In this document: positions 1 through 9,440 of the stretch, one piece after another
Layout: each line of letters begins with the position of its first letter
How positions within the stretch are numbered: the stretch's first letter is position 1
Assembly: GCF_963580165.1 (NCBI RefSeq)
Contig: NZ_CAUZLM010000002.1
Location: forward strand, 170,617 to 234,616
Reading direction: 5' to 3'
Origin: Fructobacillus evanidus
Lineage (GTDB): Bacteria; Bacillota; Bacilli; Lactobacillales; Lactobacillaceae
DNA length: 64,000 nucleotides
Translations under genes and position numbers: made by a program
The notes under the pieces: model-generated
Databases searched by the model: none
What the model was told of the DNA's origin: nothing
The model's input: the letters and a program-made list of their open reading frames with translations, nothing else

Positions 1-8
1 ATTCTTTG

Positions 9-1064
9 TCACTCCTTTTGTTGCTTTGCCAACCGTTGTTCCTTATTAGGAATTACATAGGCTAAAATACCAGCAAAGAGACAGAAGTAATAGGTAATGA
101 TTCGCCAAATTAAGATAACCAAGACTAAAGTCGCTGGGTTCTTAACGAAAGGCGTAAAGAGAAGTTGAAAGGACAACTCTGCTCCCCCAACACCACCTGG
201 AATTGGAAACAACGAAATGACCATCACAATCATAATGTTCATTGTTAAAATCAGCCAGGGGTTAACGGAGCCATAACCAAAGGCCCTAATAACAAAATAC
301 GGTACCAGGTAAAAGGCAATTAATTGTAGAGCCGTCCAAAGCGTTGCCACACAAAGTGATTTAGCTGAGCGGGCAACACGTTTTGACTCCTGATGGAAAT
401 TATTGACCTTATCTTCTGCTGTGTCAACTAATTTTTTAACCCGACTAGCACTCATAAACTTTTGTGCAGCACGACCAGACCATTCAACAACCTTCAAAGA
501 CAGCTTTGGCCAAAACATCACCAAGAGCAGGCCAATAATCACAACGGCATGGATGGCGATGGCAAAAGGAATGAAGGTAGCAAAAGTTGGGTCAACGTTT
601 TTGTAAATAAATGAGTCGGCAGCCACATAGCCAACAATAAAGAACAAAACGACCACAACCTGATATACCAAAAACTTCATTAAGGTCACGGACAAAGCCC
701 GACTTCCTTCGATTTTCCCTCGAGTTAATGCATATAGTTGCGCTGGCTGTCCTCCAGAGGCAAAGGGCGTTAACCCAATCCCCAACTGGTTGAGCAACGG
801 CACTCGGATTAAAGTTCCCCAAGTGGTGTTTTTTCGGTCAACAGAACTAAGCAGCGATCTAGTCGCCAATGCCTCAAGCACCAACGAAAGAATCATCGTC
901 AACAATGCCAGAACAAGAAAATGCCAGTCCAAGACTTTCAGTGCGGCCTCTAACTGCTTTTCACGGCCATTTAATTCCCTCGTCAAGTAATAGATAGTTA
1001 AACCTGTTAAAACAAGAACAAGTAAGGCCGATAATTGGTTTTTTTTGGATTTTAAAACGTCCAT
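9..1064 (-). CDS. Flippase-like polytopic membrane protein (LPG synthase TM / UPF0104 family)
   Basis: A 351-residue integral membrane protein with about eight hydrophobic segments. It has the family's conserved patch FPIPGGVGGAE near residues 285-297 and a second small-residue patch TPFASGGQPAQ. The family (YbhN/UPF0104, the membrane half of MprF) is usually annotated as lipid flippase-like. No synthetase domain follows, so it should not aminoacylate lipids. It is the last gene of a three-gene minus-strand operon behind two glycolipid glycosyltransferases, so I infer a role in glycolipid or lipoteichoic-acid anchor handling. The ATG at 1064 is chosen over an upstream in-frame start because AGGAG lies 7 nt before it and it begins 10 nt after the previous stop. 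Confidence 0.8.
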   Translation of the reverse strand: MDVLKSKKNQLSALLVLVLTGLTIYYLTRELNGREKQLEAALKVLDWHFLVLALLTMILSLVLEALATRSLLSSVDRKNTTWGTLIRVPLLNQLGIGLTPFASGGQPAQLYALTRGKIEGSRALSVTLMKFLVYQVVVVLFFIVGYVAADSFIYKNVDPTFATFIPFAIAIHAVVIIGLLLVMFWPKLSLKVVEWSGRAAQKFMSASRVKKLVDTAEDKVNNFHQESKRVARSAKSLCVATLWTALQLIAFYLVPYFVIRAFGYGSVNPWLILTMNIMIVMVISLFPIPGGVGGAELSFQLLFTPFVKNPATLVLVILIWRIITYYFCLFAGILAYVIPNKEQRLAKQQKE

Positions 1065-1074
1065 CAAGAATCTC

Positions 1075-2154
1075 CTAGGACCGATTCGTCGACCAAGCTG
1101 GCACAAGCGCCCCGTCCTGGTCAGCGTTAAATGACAAGGCGCGATTCTCTAAAACCGCTTGATAAACCTCAGCAAGAATTTCTCCAACTCGGTTTAAATC
1201 TCTTTCTTGTGCAACTTGGAAACCAGCCTGCGTCAAATCTGATTTTTCACCGGCTAAAATGGCAACCATTTGACGGTCAAAGTCTTCTAAGTCTTCAGCC
1301 TTATAGCTATTAACGCCGTCCTTCAGCCAAGAATCATAAACCGGAATATCACGTACCAGGAGGCGTTGCTTAGAGGCCAAGGCTTCTAAGACGACGATTC
1401 CTTCTGTTTCTTCATAGGATGGATACAAGAACAAATCAGCCCCAGCAAAAGCCCCTAAAATCACGTCCCCCGATAAGTAACCAGGGAAAATTAGGTTTTT
1501 GGGATGTTCGCCACCAAAGACAACCCGGCGAATCTTACGTGGCAAGATGGCGGGGTTGGTATGACCAAACCAAATAAAGGTAACTTCTGGGTGGCGCTTG
1601 GCTAACTCAACAAAGTCGAAAATTCCCTTGCGCTCAAAGAACAGACCGACAGACATCACCACTTTCTGACCTGGCTGGATATCAAAGTAATCCTTGTAGG
1701 CTTGAATCTTTTTGGGATCGTTTGCATATTTACTCAAACGGATTCCATTTGAAACTGGATAAATTGGCTGTGTGAGGCCATAGTTTTCCAAAAGTGACTT
1801 TGAATACGGTGTTGGTGTAATCAAAGCATCGGCTTGGCCATAGAGCGCCACCAAGTACTTCTTATACAAGGGAGCAATCAAGTTTGAGGCAAAGAATGAA
1901 TTGCGAAAGTCTTCGTAGGTTGAATGGGCGTGGTAAACCACCTTTTTCCCCATTTTATGCGCCTTCTTGACCATATACATCGATTTCACACCATAAGTGT
2001 TGATATGCAAGATATCATAGTCCGTACACTTGGGGTCAGTCGTTACCTCAACATCTTCAATTGGTGCCAGCGCTTCTTGTTGCAAGCGCATGGCCCGACC
2101 GATGCCTGATTTGGCAATTAATTTTTGGTTTTCAAAATATAACAGAACCTTCAA
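1075..2154 (-). CDS. GT4 glycosyltransferase, second glycolipid step (CpoA/LafB-like)
   Basis: A 359-residue GT-B fold glycosyltransferase of family 4. It shows VLLYFENQKL and SGIGRA at the N-terminus, an HAHST acceptor-side motif, the nucleotide-sugar motif SVGLFFERKG near residue 190, and an EX7E-type motif in EETEGIVVLEAL. It resembles CpoA/LafB-type enzymes that add a second sugar to monoglucosyl-diacylglycerol. The start is TTG at 2154: it sits 1 nt after the stop of the upstream gene, has AGGAGAA 6-8 nt before it, and gives the usual family N-terminus. A longer ATG start at 2211 would overlap the upstream gene and lacks support. Which sugar is added cannot be read from the sequence. Confidence 0.85.
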   Translation of the reverse strand: MKVLLYFENQKLIAKSGIGRAMRLQQEALAPIEDVEVTTDPKCTDYDILHINTYGVKSMYMVKKAHKMGKKVVYHAHSTYEDFRNSFFASNLIAPLYKKYLVALYGQADALITPTPYSKSLLENYGLTQPIYPVSNGIRLSKYANDPKKIQAYKDYFDIQPGQKVVMSVGLFFERKGIFDFVELAKRHPEVTFIWFGHTNPAILPRKIRRVVFGGEHPKNLIFPGYLSGDVILGAFAGADLFLYPSYEETEGIVVLEALASKQRLLVRDIPVYDSWLKDGVNSYKAEDLEDFDRQMVAILAGEKSDLTQAGFQVAQERDLNRVGEILAEVYQAVLENRALSFNADQDGALVPAWSTNRS

Positions 2155-2155
2155 G

Positions 2156-3385
2156 TTAGCTTCTCCTAAAGGGGTTGCGTAAGAGACGTTTGATATAGCC
2201 GACTTCTTCATCCGTTAACTGGTCTGAATCGTCATCATCGTCATCATGGTGGTAATCTTGCAAAACCTGGTCATAAAAGTTAAAGACTCGGTTCGCAAAG
2301 GTTGTTGCGTCAACATTTTTTACTGCTGCTGCTCGAATTTGATCATCGGCGGCTGTATCAGAATGTTGTAAATAATATAATGTGGCGGCTAGGAATTCGT
2401 CGTAATCGTCAATCAAAGTCCCAATCGCCTTGTCTGTCACCACTTCTTCCAAATAAGGTGAACGAACGGCGACAAAGGGCCGGTCAGCAGCCAAGGCTTC
2501 AATAAAAGTCAACCCTTGTGTTTCACTATCGGATGAAGAAACGAAAACATTGGCCATTCGATAATAGTCACCGACCTGGTCATGATTAATCATGCCCGTA
2601 AAAATAATGGCATCCTGCAAGCCCATGTCTTCGACCTGTTCTTCCAGGGATTTCTTGGCTGGGCCGTCTCCAGCAATCATGAGCTTTGCATCCGGAATCG
2701 TCTGCAGAAGTTCCGAAAAGGCGGAAATCGTCAAAGCAACATTTTTTTCAAAGGCTAGCCGTCCCAAAGACAGAATCACCGGCTGATTTTCGGCCAAACC
2801 GTACTGCTGACGAATATCGTGATGAGTTTCTCTTTTTGGAATCGCCACACCGGTTGGAATCACTGGAATTGGAATCGTCACACCATAACTAAGCAGGCTT
2901 TCTTTGACCCGCTCAGAAGGAGCGATGACGCCTTCCATTCCCTTCAGGTAAGCCTTGACAATGTGGCCGACCGCACTAGGTCGGATTAGCATCCCTTTTG
3001 CCACATAATGTGTGTAATCTTCATATTGCGTGTGATAAGTATGAATAACCGGAATCTTTAGCCGTCGGGCCACATACTTGCCGATTAAGCCCAATGAAAA
3101 TTCCGTCTGGGTGTGCACGATTTCCAGGCCCAAGTCACGGGCAATTTCAACAGCTTGAATCAAACCACGAAAAGTCAATCGGCGATCCTTGAAGCCAAAA
3201 TAGGGCATCGATGAAAAGCGATAAATCCCCTCTTCAGGTGTCTGCTTGTCCACCTTGGGATCGGTGGTCGTAAAAATATAAACTTCGTGACCCTGGGCCT
3301 CCAAAGCATTTTTTAAGGTTTGAATTGAGGTGGCGACACCGGAAACCTGTGGAAAATAAGTATCCGTAAATAAGCCAATTTTCAT
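2156..3385 (-). CDS. GT4 glycosyltransferase, alpha-monoglucosyldiacylglycerol synthase-like (LafA type)
   Basis: A 409-residue GT4 enzyme starting MKIGLFTDTYFPQVSGVATS. It has the family motifs HTQTEFSLG and HTYHTQYEDY, the donor-binding SLGRLAFEKNV, and the EX7E motif in SETQGLTFIEAL. Members of this group transfer glucose from UDP-glucose to diacylglycerol at the inner face of the membrane, giving the anchor lipid for lipoteichoic acid. The C-terminus is odd: a run of seven aspartates follows two histidines before a basic RNPFRRS end. It is the first gene of the operon. The ATG at 3385 has GGAG 7 nt upstream. Confidence 0.88.
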   Translation of the reverse strand: MKIGLFTDTYFPQVSGVATSIQTLKNALEAQGHEVYIFTTTDPKVDKQTPEEGIYRFSSMPYFGFKDRRLTFRGLIQAVEIARDLGLEIVHTQTEFSLGLIGKYVARRLKIPVIHTYHTQYEDYTHYVAKGMLIRPSAVGHIVKAYLKGMEGVIAPSERVKESLLSYGVTIPIPVIPTGVAIPKRETHHDIRQQYGLAENQPVILSLGRLAFEKNVALTISAFSELLQTIPDAKLMIAGDGPAKKSLEEQVEDMGLQDAIIFTGMINHDQVGDYYRMANVFVSSSDSETQGLTFIEALAADRPFVAVRSPYLEEVVTDKAIGTLIDDYDEFLAATLYYLQHSDTAADDQIRAAAVKNVDATTFANRVFNFYDQVLQDYHHDDDDDDSDQLTDEEVGYIKRLLRNPFRRS

Positions 3386-3431
3386 AGGAATCTCCATTGC
3401 TCGTTGCTTTGCCCTTGGGCATAGTACTTTT

Positions 3432-3460
3432 AGTATACCATCTCGATGAGGTCGTTCCAA
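3432..3460 (-). promoter_or_regulatory. Sigma-A promoter of the glycolipid operon
   Basis: On the minus strand, TTGGAA (3460-3455) and TATACT (3437-3432) are separated by 17 bp. A TG lies one base before the -10, giving an extended -10. Transcription would start near 3425, about 40 nt before the first gene. Confidence 0.7.
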
Positions 3461-3504
3461 ATTCTGCCCCGGAAAACGGTTTCGATTTAAGACCGCTAAA
3501 ATCT

Positions 3505-5277
3505 CTATTCAAAGACCATTTGGTTGGTATACAGTTCGGCATAGAAGCCATTTTCTTTGACCAATTCCTCGTGGGAACCACGTTCAATGACTTGACCATC
3601 CTTCAAAACGACAATTTGATCAGCAGATAAGATTGTCTTAAGACGGTGAGCAATCACAAAGGATGTGCGGTTGGCCATGACGTTATCCATTGCCTCTTGA
3701 ATCTTTTCCTCGGTCACCGTATCAACGTTTGACGTTGCTTCATCCAAGATTAGCAAATCAGGATCCGTCAAGATTGTCCGAGCAATCGAAAGAAGCTGCT
3801 TTTGTCCACTGGAGAAGAGGTCTTTTTCAGGGGAAATTTGTGTATCGTATTGATCCGGCAAAGACATAATAAAGTCATGGATTCGTGCTTGCTTAGCAGC
3901 CTCTTGGACTTCTTCTAAGCTGGCATCCGGTCGACCATAGCGGATATTATCCATGATTGACTTCGAAAAAACAACTGATTCCTGCAAAACAATCCCAACG
4001 CGGTCACGCAAGGAATAAAGGTCAAAGTCTTGTAGCTTTGTCCCATCATAGGTGATTTCACCGCCCGACAGGTCATAGAACCGATTTAACAGGTTCATCA
4101 CAGTCGTCTTACCAGAACCCGTTGGTCCCACCAAAGCAACCATCTGGCCCTTTTTCACCGTAATGGAAACGTCTTTTAAAATTTGTCGATCGGGATTGTA
4201 GGCAAAATCAACATGCTTCAAGGCAATCTCGTTCTTGAGCGGACCAGCAATCTTTGTCCCTGCGTTGGCTTCATCATCCTCCTTTTCAACTTCCGTAATC
4301 CGGTTGGCACCCGTTACGGCCAGTTGTAAGGCGTTATAGATAGTTGTCAATGAGGTGATCGGTTGGAACAGCTGCTGTGAATAGTTAACAAAGACAACGA
4401 CTAAAGCCAAACCAGAGGCCTTGTCCATACCATTATGCAAAACTAACCAAGAACCAAAGAAAATCACAATTGCTAAGTTCAGCAAGGAGAAGCCTTGCAT
4501 TAAGGGGTTCAACAGGCCGGAATAAAACTGGCCCTTTTGGCTCGCTACCCGGACCTGATCGTTAAATGGTTCGAACTTTTCAATCGAATCCGCTTGGCGG
4601 CCTTCCGTTAACAGAACGGTTTGCCCGGCCAACTGTTCATTAATATAGCCGTTCATGTCAGCCGTTGCCGCCTGCTGGTGGTTAATTTGAACCTGAGCAT
4701 ACTTGGCAATCAACAGGGCGCCAATAATGGCAATCGGCGTTGAAGCCAATGTCACCCACGCCATCGTTGCTGATTTGGCAAACATCATCCAAATCACACC
4801 GGCAAAAAGCAGTGCTTGGGAAAAAATCTGGAAAACGGCGTTATTCATGGCCGTAAAAATATTATCTAAATCAGAAGTAAAGAGTGATAAAACTTTTCCG
4901 TCCTGGTGGGTATCAAAGTAGCGCACTGGCATTTTTTGCAGCTTGCCAAACAAGCCGCGCCGCATCACGCCCACTGAATCAGACGAAATTTTGGCAGTCA
5001 TAAGACCAGAAATTAGCAAAGCAAATTCGGTCAACACATAAAAAGCAATCATGGAAAAGACGGCCACATAAAAATCATGTAGGGATCCATGACCACCAGG
5101 CGTTAGCGAGGCAACCAAATAGCGAGTCAAAGACGAAATGGCATCCCCCAAATAAAGTGGTGCCTTAATCTGCGCATAAGTTGCCACTAAAATTAAGAGC
5201 AACGAAATGAACAGGGCCCGCCAGTATTGCTTTAAATTTTTAACAAAGTAAGCAAGTGCTGTTTTAATTTCAGCCAT
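3505..5277 (-). CDS. ABC exporter subunit with consensus Walker B (heterodimer partner 2)
   Basis: A 590-residue half-transporter: six transmembrane segments (about residues 20-310) followed by an ATPase domain. The domain has Walker A GPTGSGKTT, Q-loop VLQESVVFS, Walker B LLILDEATS with the catalytic glutamate, and H-loop IAHRL. The signature motif is FSSGQKQ rather than LSGGQ. The start at 5277 has AGGAGG upstream and overlaps the end of the preceding gene by 8 nt, so the two are translationally coupled. With its partner it forms a heterodimeric exporter of the LmrCD/BmrCD/TM287-288 type. The substrate is unknown; multidrug or lipid-like compounds are typical. Confidence 0.9.
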   Translation of the reverse strand: MAEIKTALAYFVKNLKQYWRALFISLLLILVATYAQIKAPLYLGDAISSLTRYLVASLTPGGHGSLHDFYVAVFSMIAFYVLTEFALLISGLMTAKISSDSVGVMRRGLFGKLQKMPVRYFDTHQDGKVLSLFTSDLDNIFTAMNNAVFQIFSQALLFAGVIWMMFAKSATMAWVTLASTPIAIIGALLIAKYAQVQINHQQAATADMNGYINEQLAGQTVLLTEGRQADSIEKFEPFNDQVRVASQKGQFYSGLLNPLMQGFSLLNLAIVIFFGSWLVLHNGMDKASGLALVVVFVNYSQQLFQPITSLTTIYNALQLAVTGANRITEVEKEDDEANAGTKIAGPLKNEIALKHVDFAYNPDRQILKDVSITVKKGQMVALVGPTGSGKTTVMNLLNRFYDLSGGEITYDGTKLQDFDLYSLRDRVGIVLQESVVFSKSIMDNIRYGRPDASLEEVQEAAKQARIHDFIMSLPDQYDTQISPEKDLFSSGQKQLLSIARTILTDPDLLILDEATSNVDTVTEEKIQEAMDNVMANRTSFVIAHRLKTILSADQIVVLKDGQVIERGSHEELVKENGFYAELYTNQMVFE

Positions 5278-7003
5278 GGTTGTCCTCCTTTGCTTTTTGA
5301 CTTTGGTAAATATCTTGATAAATTTCAGACTGGTCGAGAAGTTCTTGGTGGGTTCCAGCCCCAACAATCTGCCCCCGGTCCATGACCAAAATCTGATTGG
5401 CATGGATAATTGAGGCAATCTTTTCGGCAATAATTACCTTCGTAGTGGCCGCAAAGTCCTTGGCTAATGCCTCTTGAACCAGCTTTTCTGATCGAGCATC
5501 CAAGGCAGAGGTTGAATCATCCAAGATTAATAGACTCGGATTTTTAACCAAGGCTCTGGCCAGCGATAACCGTTGTTTTTGCCCACCGGAAAGGTTGGAA
5601 GACCGTTCCGAAACTTCTTGACCAAAGCGGTCGGGATATTGGTTAATAAATTCACTGGCTTGGGCCTGGTCGGCCGCCTTTTCTAAATCAGCCAAACTGG
5701 CATCTGGCCGTCCCATCTTTAAGTTGTCTTCAATCGTGCCGGAAAACAAAACTGGCTTTTGCAAAACAATTGATAGGTTGTGATGTAGCGTTTCTTGGTC
5801 GATGTTCTGTAAGTCTTGCCCATCGATGTCAATCTGGCCCGCACTTGGCTGGTACAAACGTGCCAGCAACAACGCCAAAGTGGACTTTCCGGACCCCGTT
5901 GATCCAACAATTCCGAGCGTTTGGCCAGCTGGCAGGTTAAAGGAAATATCGCGCAAAACCTGCTTGTCATCATTTGGATAGGCAAAAGAAAGGTCACGAA
6001 CGTTAATGGTCCCATTTAATCGCTTAACTGTCCCATTTTCAGCGTTTTCATGAATATTAATGGTACTTGGCTCAGCCATCACCGCCCCAATTCGCTTCAA
6101 AGAAACTAGACCACGAGAAGCCATGTTGGAAACCATCCCCATCATCAGCAGTGAGAACAGAATCTGATTTAAATAGGTGATAAAAGGCGTAATTTTTGCC
6201 AATTCGTCGGGGTTCTTCAAAATGGTTTGCGAAACCAATAGCAAAGCAGCAGCAATCGCGATATAAGAAATCAGCATATAAACCGGCGTCATTAATGAAA
6301 AGATATAAGCAATCTTTTGGTTTAAATCCGTCAATTCCTTAGTACTGGCTGCAAAGTTGTCTTCTTCTTGCTTTTCTTGGTTAAAGGACTTCACCACACG
6401 GACAGCTGAAAGGCTTTCCTGAGTAATGGTATTATTCTTATCCAAAATATGCTGGAACTTGCCAAACAAGCCGCCCATTTTCCCAAAAATGCGCCCCGTT
6501 GTCAGCATGATTAAGACAATCATTAAGGCAATCACCCACCATAAGCCGGGCATGGTCCAAATGGCCAATACCAAGCCACCGGCAAATAAAATTGGCACAC
6601 GTAAAATGATTTGCATCAACTGCATGGCAAAGCGTTGAACCTGGTTAATATCGTTAGTTAACCGAATGACCAAGTTAGCAGATGAAAACTTTTGAATCTG
6701 CGTTAAAGAAAACGACTGAATCTTTTCGTATTCTGCTCGTCGTAAATCGGCCGCAACACTTTGGGAAACTCGGGAAGCAAAAAAAGTGCCAGAAACCCCG
6801 GCGACCATGCCAACAACAGCCAGTGCCAAGAGCCAGACCCCGTTATGGAGAACAGCTTGCGAATTATCAGCAATGATGGCCGATAACATTCGCTTTAAAA
6901 ACTGCGGCTGCAATAATGTTGCCGTTGCCATCGTCACGACTGCTAAAACAGCGCAGGTGATTTGCTTCCAATAAGGCTTGGCATAATGTAATAGTAAATT
7001 CAT
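5270..7003 (-). CDS. ABC exporter subunit with degenerate catalytic site (heterodimer partner 1)
   Basis: A 577-residue ABC half-exporter with an N-terminal membrane domain and a C-terminal ATPase. It has Walker A GSTGSGKST, signature LSGGQKQR, and Walker B LLILDDSTSALD, in which Asp replaces the catalytic Glu. The H-loop histidine is also not in the usual context (IIAEKIAS). This complements the partner gene, which has a normal Walker B but a degenerate signature: the pattern expected when one of two ATP sites in a heterodimer is degenerate. The ATG at 7003 has AGGAAG upstream. No clear promoter is seen between this gene and the yajC terminator. Confidence 0.9.
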   Translation of the reverse strand: MNLLLHYAKPYWKQITCAVLAVVTMATATLLQPQFLKRMLSAIIADNSQAVLHNGVWLLALAVVGMVAGVSGTFFASRVSQSVAADLRRAEYEKIQSFSLTQIQKFSSANLVIRLTNDINQVQRFAMQLMQIILRVPILFAGGLVLAIWTMPGLWWVIALMIVLIMLTTGRIFGKMGGLFGKFQHILDKNNTITQESLSAVRVVKSFNQEKQEEDNFAASTKELTDLNQKIAYIFSLMTPVYMLISYIAIAAALLLVSQTILKNPDELAKITPFITYLNQILFSLLMMGMVSNMASRGLVSLKRIGAVMAEPSTINIHENAENGTVKRLNGTINVRDLSFAYPNDDKQVLRDISFNLPAGQTLGIVGSTGSGKSTLALLLARLYQPSAGQIDIDGQDLQNIDQETLHHNLSIVLQKPVLFSGTIEDNLKMGRPDASLADLEKAADQAQASEFINQYPDRFGQEVSERSSNLSGGQKQRLSLARALVKNPSLLILDDSTSALDARSEKLVQEALAKDFAATTKVIIAEKIASIIHANQILVMDRGQIVGAGTHQELLDQSEIYQDIYQSQKAKEDNHG

Positions 7004-7072
7004 CAATTCTTCCTCATCATGACTTTGGGGCAAATCAGCATTCCTTGGAATTTTTTTGTCCCTTTTTACTGG

Positions 7073-7106
7073 TAAAAAGACCCTCCCGAATTATTTGGGA
7101 GGGTCT
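7073..7106 (-). terminator. Terminator after yajC
   Basis: A 10-bp perfect stem (7078-7087 with 7097-7106) around AATTATTT-type loop bases is followed on the minus strand by a T-run. It ends the tgt-yajC transcript. Confidence 0.85.
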
Positions 7107-7147
7107 AAGACAATTGTTTGTTTGCGTTAAACAAAACGAGTCATGTC

Positions 7148-7492
7148 TTAATCTTTTGCTTCGTCCTTTGCTTCATCAGCGGCGGCATCGTCAGACTTAG
7201 CTTCTTCAGCTGGCTTAACTTCTTCAGGCTTAGCTTCTTCTTCAGGCTTAACAGTCCGAATAGCAGTTGCTTCAAAAGTCAAGATAACGCCTTCGGCGTC
7301 CAAGTCAACAGTCTTTGCTTCTTCGTTGACAGCATCGACAACAGCATGCAAACCACCGATGGTAACAACCTTAGCACCCGGCTTCATGTTGCTGCGCATT
7401 GCTTGTTGGCGTTGTTGTTGCTTCTTGCTTGTCCGTGACATCCACCAAAGCATGACAACGAGAATTAATAGAGGGAAAAGTAAATTAGACAT
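7148..7492 (-). CDS. yajC: Preprotein translocase subunit YajC
   Basis: A 114-residue protein with one N-terminal transmembrane helix (LLFPLLILVVMLWWMS), a basic KKQQQRQQ stretch, and the conserved YajC core MKPGAKVVTIGGLHAVV. YajC is an accessory component of the SecDF-YajC complex at the membrane. The C-terminal 35 residues are an acidic Glu/Lys/Ala-rich tail of low complexity. It lies 42 bp downstream of tgt on the same strand, a common bacterial pairing, with AAAGGATG before the ATG. Confidence 0.92.
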   Translation of the reverse strand: MSNLLFPLLILVVMLWWMSRTSKKQQQRQQAMRSNMKPGAKVVTIGGLHAVVDAVNEEAKTVDLDAEGVILTFEATAIRTVKPEEEAKPEEVKPAEEAKSDDAAADEAKDEAKD

Positions 7493-7534
7493 AATAACAT
7501 CCTTTATTTGAGTTTAAACTATTGTAACAAATTT

Positions 7535-8752
7535 TTAGAACAAACGTGCGTTGGGTTTATTATAACCATAATCTTCCATGACTTGCTCGCGGAATTCCAA
7601 GAGGCGGTCTTCTTCAATGGCAGTCCGCATTTCTTCCATTAAATTCAACAGATAGCGTAGGTTATGCTCAGAAGCAATCTGTGCTCCCAGCAATTCATTG
7701 GCATTAAAGAGATGGTGCAAATAAGACCGCGATAGGTTTTGATAAGGACTATAAGATGGTAAATCATATTGCGCTAGATTGCCAAACTGATTTGTTCGGA
7801 TTGGATTTTTTGAATAATATTCCAAATCAGGATCAATGGGTGAAAAGTCATTCTTATACTTCGAATTCTTAATCACCACTCGACCGCGCTTGGTCATTAG
7901 TGTTCCCTTACGGCCGACTCGCGTTGGTAAGACACAGTCAAACATGTCCACCCCGCGGATAACAGAATCGATTAGGGAATCAGGAGCAGCCACCCCCATC
8001 AAATACCGGGGCTTGTCTTCCGGTAAGATTGGCATGGTAAAGTCCAAGACTCGGTTCATTTCTTTCTTTGATTCACCAACGGATAAACCACCCACGGCGT
8101 AACCTGGCAAATCCATCTTGACTAATTCCTTAGCGGATTCAGTCCGTAAATCACGAAAACCAGCTCCCTGGACAATTCCAAACAAAGCCTGAGTATCGGT
8201 CTTCTTGTGATACTGTTGTGCCCGGTCCGCCCAGCGCAATGACCGTTGCATGGAATCCCGGATATACTCATAGGTTTCAAAATAAGGAATCGCTTCGTCC
8301 AGTTGCATCATCACATCAGAACCCAAATTGTTCTGGATGCGCATGGCTACTTCTGGTGACAAAAACATCTTGTCGCCGTTCACGTGGTTACGAAAGGTTG
8401 CCCCCTCTTCACTCAACTTACGCGAATCGGATAACGAGAAGACCTGAAAGCCACCAGAGTCAGTTAAGATGGCCTGATCCCAGCCCATATACTTGTGCAA
8501 ACCACCGGCCTCGGCAATTAATTCATCCCCGGGACGGACCCATAAATGGTAGGTATTGGCCAAGATAAACTGTGAACCAATTTCCTTCAATGTTCGATTG
8601 TTCACACCCTTAACGGCACCCTGCGTTCCAACCGGCATAAACATTGGGGTTTCAAAGGTTCCATGGGGAGTGTGTAACCGGCCACGACGTGCACCGGTAT
8701 GTTTTTCAGTATGAAGGTGTTCGTACCAAACGGCACCCTTTTGCTGTGTCAT
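7535..8752 (-). CDS. tgt: tRNA-guanine transglycosylase lacking the zinc-binding cysteines
   Basis: A 405-residue TIM-barrel enzyme that exchanges the wobble guanine of GUN-anticodon tRNAs for preQ1. The catalytic Asp of TDSGGFQ is at residue 98, the nucleophilic Asp lies in GVDMFDCVLPTR at about 269-272, and the substrate loop GGLSVGE is present. The normal CxCxxC zinc site expected about 38 residues after the nucleophile is absent: those positions are Leu310, Tyr312 and Lys315. About 20 extra residues (315-338) follow before NLSRSYLHHL. The fourth ligand, His363 in SEHNL, is retained. The reading frame is intact, with AGGTGA before the ATG. I am sure of the family; activity without zinc is uncertain. 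Confidence 0.9.
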   Translation of the reverse strand: MTQQKGAVWYEHLHTEKHTGARRGRLHTPHGTFETPMFMPVGTQGAVKGVNNRTLKEIGSQFILANTYHLWVRPGDELIAEAGGLHKYMGWDQAILTDSGGFQVFSLSDSRKLSEEGATFRNHVNGDKMFLSPEVAMRIQNNLGSDVMMQLDEAIPYFETYEYIRDSMQRSLRWADRAQQYHKKTDTQALFGIVQGAGFRDLRTESAKELVKMDLPGYAVGGLSVGESKKEMNRVLDFTMPILPEDKPRYLMGVAAPDSLIDSVIRGVDMFDCVLPTRVGRKGTLMTKRGRVVIKNSKYKNDFSPIDPDLEYYSKNPIRTNQFGNLAQYDLPSYSPYQNLSRSYLHHLFNANELLGAQIASEHNLRYLLNLMEEMRTAIEEDRLLEFREQVMEDYGYNKPNARLF

Positions 8753-8786
8753 ATTTCACCTGCTTCAAAAAATTTTCACTATGCCC

Positions 8787-8795
8787 ATTATAACA
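8787..8795 (-). promoter_or_regulatory. Extended -10 promoter of tgt-yajC
   Basis: On the minus strand, TGTTATAAT gives a consensus -10 (8792-8787) with an extended TG. No good -35 is visible at 16-18 bp. It lies about 35 nt before the tgt start. Confidence 0.5.
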
Positions 8796-8921
8796 CGGTC
8801 CATCTTGGAAGCGGCTAATGCGCAAATTAGTCTGAAAAACGACCCGCCAACACCATTATTGAGTGTTATGATACTATTGTTAAATTGACTGTAAGCTAAA
8901 AACGAGAAAGCTGGTTATATA

Positions 8922-9440
8922 ATGGAGCAAAATTATATCGCTCGGATGCGAGCAAAAGTTGGTCACGAAGGCATGATTTTCCCTTCTGCCTGGGGCGTCC
9001 TTTGGAATGAAAACCATGATGCTATTTTATTAGAAAAGCGTGGTGATTCAAAGAATGGCTACGGCTTCCCTGGTGGTTTCTTGGAGTACGGTGAATCACC
9101 AATGCAAGCCGTCGTCCGTGAGTTTAAAGAAGAAACAAACCTGGACGTCGAAGTGGTCCGCCTCTTAGGCGTTGCTAGCCACGTGACCGATAAAAATTCC
9201 TGGGGTGATGCCCAAGAGACCTTGTCAATGGGCTTTGAGGTCCGCTTGGTACCCGGCGCCAGCGCAGCTGATTTGGTCGTTGATGGCGATGAAACGTTGG
9301 CCGCCGACTTTATTCCGGTTAACCCAAGGCCAGAAATGTTTGTTCCCGCTGCTGCGGAAACGCTCGAACGTGTTTTGACTGAAAATGAAGCAAGCAACCG
9401 ACCTTGGTTACGCGAATCTGTTTCAAACAAAAAGGCCTAA
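8922..9440 (+). CDS. NUDIX hydrolase
   Basis: A 172-residue protein with a complete Nudix box (GGFLEYGES followed by REFKEETNL, near residues 50-73). Nudix enzymes hydrolyse nucleoside diphosphates linked to another moiety; the substrate cannot be assigned here. The region before the ATG (GAGAAAGCTGG) is a weak ribosome binding site. The gene is divergent from tgt, with about 170 bp between them. Its stop codon is embedded in the loop of the terminator hairpin. Confidence 0.85.
   Translation: MEQNYIARMRAKVGHEGMIFPSAWGVLWNENHDAILLEKRGDSKNGYGFPGGFLEYGESPMQAVVREFKEETNLDVEVVRLLGVASHVTDKNSWGDAQETLSMGFEVRLVPGASAADLVVDGDETLAADFIPVNPRPEMFVPAAAETLERVLTENEASNRPWLRESVSNKKA

Noticed and set aside
3234..3599. 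Reading frame overlapping the start of the glycolipid operon and the end of the ABC gene
   Set aside because: It runs across the promoter and inside two real genes in other frames, with no ribosome binding site.
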